Below are positions 61,555 to 64,000 of a DNA stretch of 64,000 bases, piece by piece. Both the position numbers and the translations under genes were made by a program. The DNA is from Luteimonas terrae. Its GTDB lineage: Bacteria; Pseudomonadota; Gammaproteobacteria; Xanthomonadales; Xanthomonadaceae. Positions within the stretch are counted from its first letter, which is position 1. Each line of letters opens with the position of its first letter. The notes beneath the pieces were generated by a model. It saw only the letters and a list, made by a program, of their open reading frames with translations. It had not been told where the DNA came from and ran no database searches. The stretch spans positions 868,001 to 932,000 of the forward strand of contig NZ_SMTG01000002.1 of NCBI RefSeq assembly GCF_004358165.1, written 5' to 3'.

Positions 61555-63582
61555 TCACTCGATGACCGGTGCGACATCGCCGCCGGCGGCGGCCGCGAGA
61601 CGTTCGACGAGGACCGGCCAATCGACATCGCGATTGAAGCCGACGACATCGAGCCGCGGCAGTCCCGCGCCGTCGACGATAGTAAAGGCGTTGCCCTCTG
61701 AACGCAGGCCGCCCATCCGGCAGACCTCGTTGCGCAGACGGCAGGAAATGCCGATGCCGCGATAACCGAAATCGTCGAACAGTGCGATCGCCCGGCCCTG
61801 CAGCGTCGTCACGAACGAGGCGTCGCCGACGCTGGAAATGTCCTGCACGGCGCGCTGGCTGATGCGCTGGCGCACGCCCGGCGCAGGCTCGGTATGCAGT
61901 TCGGCCTCGAAGGCGGTCGCATTCCAGTCGACCAGACGCAGGCCGTTGATGCGCCCGTGCAGACGACCTTCGATGCTGCCGAAGCCGAACACGCCGGTGA
62001 GCGCCTGCAGGTCCAGCGACGCCAGGGCCAGATCACTGGTGACCGTCGGCAGGACGCCGAACGGACGTTCGATCGCGAGCGACGACACGTCGATGCGTCC
62101 GTCGAACAGATCCATCGACAGGCCGCCATCGAAGTCGATGCGGTTGTCGGCATAGCGCACCGTCGGAATGCGTCCGGCCAGCATGCCTTCGAAGGCCGGC
62201 CAGTCCAGCGTCTTCGCCAGCACGCCGATGTCCAGCGCATCGAGCCGCAGCGCGGTCTGCATGCGTAATCCGGCATCGGCGGCTGGCGGTTCGATCTGCA
62301 GCGACTCGAAGCCGATTTCGCCGCCCAGGAACGAGAACGCCACGGGCTCGCGCAAGCGCAGCAGACCGTCGCCGCTCTCCAGACTCCAGGCCGCGGCATC
62401 GAAGGGCATGCCGTACAGCGCGCCGCCACGCCAGGCAAACGCACTGCGCACGGGACGGGTGGCCGAGTAGCGCACCGCGCCGTCGAGGCGGTCGAAGCGG
62501 AAGCGGCCTGCGGCATCGCCGATGTCGAGCCTGGCGAAGGCGAGATCGGCAGCGCGCAGCATGTCGTCCCCGACATCGATGTTGGCGTCGAAACCGCCGG
62601 CCATCGACAGTCCGGACAGGCCCGCCAGTCCCAGCCAACCCGACAGGTAACGCGCGGGCAATGCCGCGGTGTCGCGGCTGAAGAGGTGCAGGGACAGCTG
62701 CCGGATTCCCAGCTCGGGCGTGAGTCGGGCCGCGCCATCGATCTGCAGGGCGTCGCCGTCGCGCCATTGCAGGCGCGGCAACCGCCACTCGGCGGCTCCG
62801 GAGCGGGCGACATCGATGCCCAGCCCGATCGGCGCCTGGGGCAGCGCGACATACGCGTTGCCGAACAACAGTTCGCCGCCGCGCAGGCGCCCGTCGACAC
62901 GCGCGGCCAGCGCGTCGTCGGGCAGCGCCGTGCGGATCGCCAGATCCGCGTCGAGATCCCCGGCCGCCACGCTGCTGTCCGCAGTCTCGAGCGCCAGCCC
63001 GTCGATGGACAGATCGGCATCGACCTGCAACGGACGCGATGCCGGCGTTTCGATCCGCACCGCGCCGTCCAGCGATCCGGCGGTCAGCCGCGCGTCCGAC
63101 CAGCCCGCGCGGACCAGCGCCTCCACCCACGCGGCGGGCACCCGGCGCAGATCGATCCGGGTCGAATCGGGCGCGGCGGCGTTGCGAGCGAGCGCAACGC
63201 GGGCCGGACCCGAGGACAGCGCGACCGACGTGGTGGCCGCGTCCAGCACCAGCGCCAGCTGCATCGGCGGGCTGCCCCGCCCCTGCAGCGGTCCCTCGCA
63301 ACGCCAGCGGGTGTCCTCGCCCGTGGACTCGCGTCGCAGCGGGCAGCGCCAGTCGACGGTCTCGAAGCGCCAGCCCAGCGCACCGGCATCGATCGTGCCG
63401 GCGCGCAGCCGCAGACGGCCTTCAGGCGCGTCCGCAGGCCAGTCGAGTGAAAGCCGGACGTCGCGAAGCGTGATGCCGGCCGCCTGCACCGTGTCGATCC
63501 GTGCCTGGATCGACTGCGCCGACGCTCCGATCGGCACAAGGGCCAGAAACAGGGGTAGGATCGTCCGGACGGGAAGCGGCAT
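61555..63582 (-). CDS. ydbH: YdbH-like intermembrane phospholipid-transport protein
   Basis: A 675-residue periplasmic-facing protein with a signal peptide (residues 1-22, cut near ASA). The rest is beta-rich, and contains the YdbH/AsmA-like pattern of alternating strands, ending with a dicarboxylate-type YdbH C-terminal block (FDDFGYRGIGISCRLRNEVCRMGG). AsmA-like YdbH forms a hydrophobic groove that bridges the membranes in E. coli, with overlap in function with TamB and YhdP. It is somewhat shorter than E. coli YdbH (879 residues). It is divergent from a response regulator with a 32-base gap. Confidence 0.85.
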   Translation of the reverse strand: MPLPVRTILPLFLALVPIGASAQSIQARIDTVQAAGITLRDVRLSLDWPADAPEGRLRLRAGTIDAGALGWRFETVDWRCPLRRESTGEDTRWRCEGPLQGRGSPPMQLALVLDAATTSVALSSGPARVALARNAAAPDSTRIDLRRVPAAWVEALVRAGWSDARLTAGSLDGAVRIETPASRPLQVDADLSIDGLALETADSSVAAGDLDADLAIRTALPDDALAARVDGRLRGGELLFGNAYVALPQAPIGLGIDVARSGAAEWRLPRLQWRDGDALQIDGAARLTPELGIRQLSLHLFSRDTAALPARYLSGWLGLAGLSGLSMAGGFDANIDVGDDMLRAADLAFARLDIGDAAGRFRFDRLDGAVRYSATRPVRSAFAWRGGALYGMPFDAAAWSLESGDGLLRLREPVAFSFLGGEIGFESLQIEPPAADAGLRMQTALRLDALDIGVLAKTLDWPAFEGMLAGRIPTVRYADNRIDFDGGLSMDLFDGRIDVSSLAIERPFGVLPTVTSDLALASLDLQALTGVFGFGSIEGRLHGRINGLRLVDWNATAFEAELHTEPAPGVRQRISQRAVQDISSVGDASFVTTLQGRAIALFDDFGYRGIGISCRLRNEVCRMGGLRSEGNAFTIVDGAGLPRLDVVGFNRDVDWPVLVERLAAAAGGDVAPVIE

Positions 63583-63614
63583 CGCCGCAGGATACCCGCC
63601 ACATCGAGGACGCG

Positions 63615-64000
63615 ATGAACCGATTGCTGCTGGTCGAGGACGACCCCACAAGCCGCAGTTTCCTGCAAGCCGCCAGTGCCGCCCTGCCCGCCGAAGTCGA
63701 TATCGCCGACTCCGTCGAAGCGGCCTACGCGCTGGCCACCACCAACGCCTACGACGCCTGGCTGATCGACGCCAATCTGCCCGACGGCACCGGCAGCGGC
63801 CTGCTCGCCCGTCTGCGCGCGGACGGGCGCGACACGCCCGCGATCGCACACACCGCGGCGCGCGAACGGCGCGAACTCGACGCGCTGCGCGCCGAAGGGT
63901 TCGCCATCGCGGTCAGCAAGCCGGTCGCCACCGACGCCTGGCTGGGCGCGATCCGCCGCGTGCTGGTGCGGCGCGCCGCGCAGCGGGCACGTGCGCCCAG
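63615..64000 (+). CDS. response regulator receiver protein (3' truncated by window)
   Basis: The first 128 residues of a receiver-domain protein: acidic pair Glu8-Asp9/Asp10, phosphorylated Asp52 in WLIDANLPDG, Thr80, and Lys102 in VSKP. SD GAGGA lies just before ATG 63615. No output domain is seen before the window ends, so it may be a stand-alone CheY-like protein or a longer regulator. It is divergent from ydbH. Confidence 0.88.
   Translation, partial: MNRLLLVEDDPTSRSFLQAASAALPAEVDIADSVEAAYALATTNAYDAWLIDANLPDGTGSGLLARLRADGRDTPAIAHTAARERRELDALRAEGFAIAVSKPVATDAWLGAIRRVLVRRAAQRARAP

Noticed and set aside
1..64000. CRISPR arrays, tRNA or rRNA genes, insertion sequences, prophage.
   Set aside because: No regular direct repeats with spacers, no cloverleaf or rRNA sequence, and no transposase, integrase or phage gene was seen on either strand.

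Overview
The window is about 70% GC and densely packed with protein genes. The gene content points to a gammaproteobacterium of the Lysobacteraceae (Xanthomonadaceae; Luteimonas/Lysobacter-like). Supporting features are TonB-dependent receptors of the Xanthomonas/Caulobacter and Oar types, secreted glycosidases beside such a receptor, RND pumps, a complete kdp locus preceded by a TorF-type porin, and frequent ATGA or TGATG gene overlaps. Genus is an inference. No tRNA, rRNA, CRISPR array, transposase or prophage gene was found. The two ends cut an AbgT-family transporter (left) and a response regulator (right).

Layout. 1-5700: end of an AbgT transporter, an M13 metallopeptidase, a lipoprotein-type hexose mutarotase, and a LysR regulator divergent from a pirin. 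5800-17000: a carbohydrate and detoxification stretch with a GH16 beta-glucanase, glutaminase, a large discoidin-domain glycosidase, glutathionyl-hydroquinone reductase, a VOC protein coupled to a dienelactone hydrolase, and a TonB receptor; the GH16 and receptor genes each have a GACA-N4-TGTC palindrome upstream. 17100-17300: an inverted pair of hairpin repeats. 17350-26700: an M14-family protein, a tandem-GAF GGDEF-EAL protein, an overlapping cluster sigma factor / membrane protein / YigZ / ABC exporter, and an FAD monooxygenase. 26800-39050: two RND efflux systems arranged back to back around a TetR gene, neither with an outer-membrane channel, followed by an OmpR-type two-component pair. 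39070-43100: bioD, msrC, a TfoX C-terminal-domain gene, and a cobalamin riboswitch in front of btuB. 43288-52100: TorF porin then kdpFABCDE, closed by a strong terminator. 52100-56600: a cold-shock protein, methylthioinosine/methylthioadenosine phosphorylase, and an Oar-like TonB receptor behind an AT-richer promoter region. 56600-64000: hpt-nagZ, a FrnE-like DsbA oxidoreductase, a CYTH protein and rlmD, a ydbH-ydbL pair lacking a separate ynbE, and the start of a response regulator.

How the genes fit together. The clearest functional units are the potassium-scavenging kdp operon with its own sensor/regulator and an adjacent outer-membrane porin; B12 uptake under riboswitch control; the two divergent efflux operons; the coupled sigma/anti-sigma-like pair; and the putative polysaccharide-use genes. 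Most of the remainder is housekeeping (biotin, purine salvage, murein recycling, rRNA methylation, methionine sulfoxide repair). Long open frames antisense to real genes are common here because of GC-rich third codon positions and were not called.
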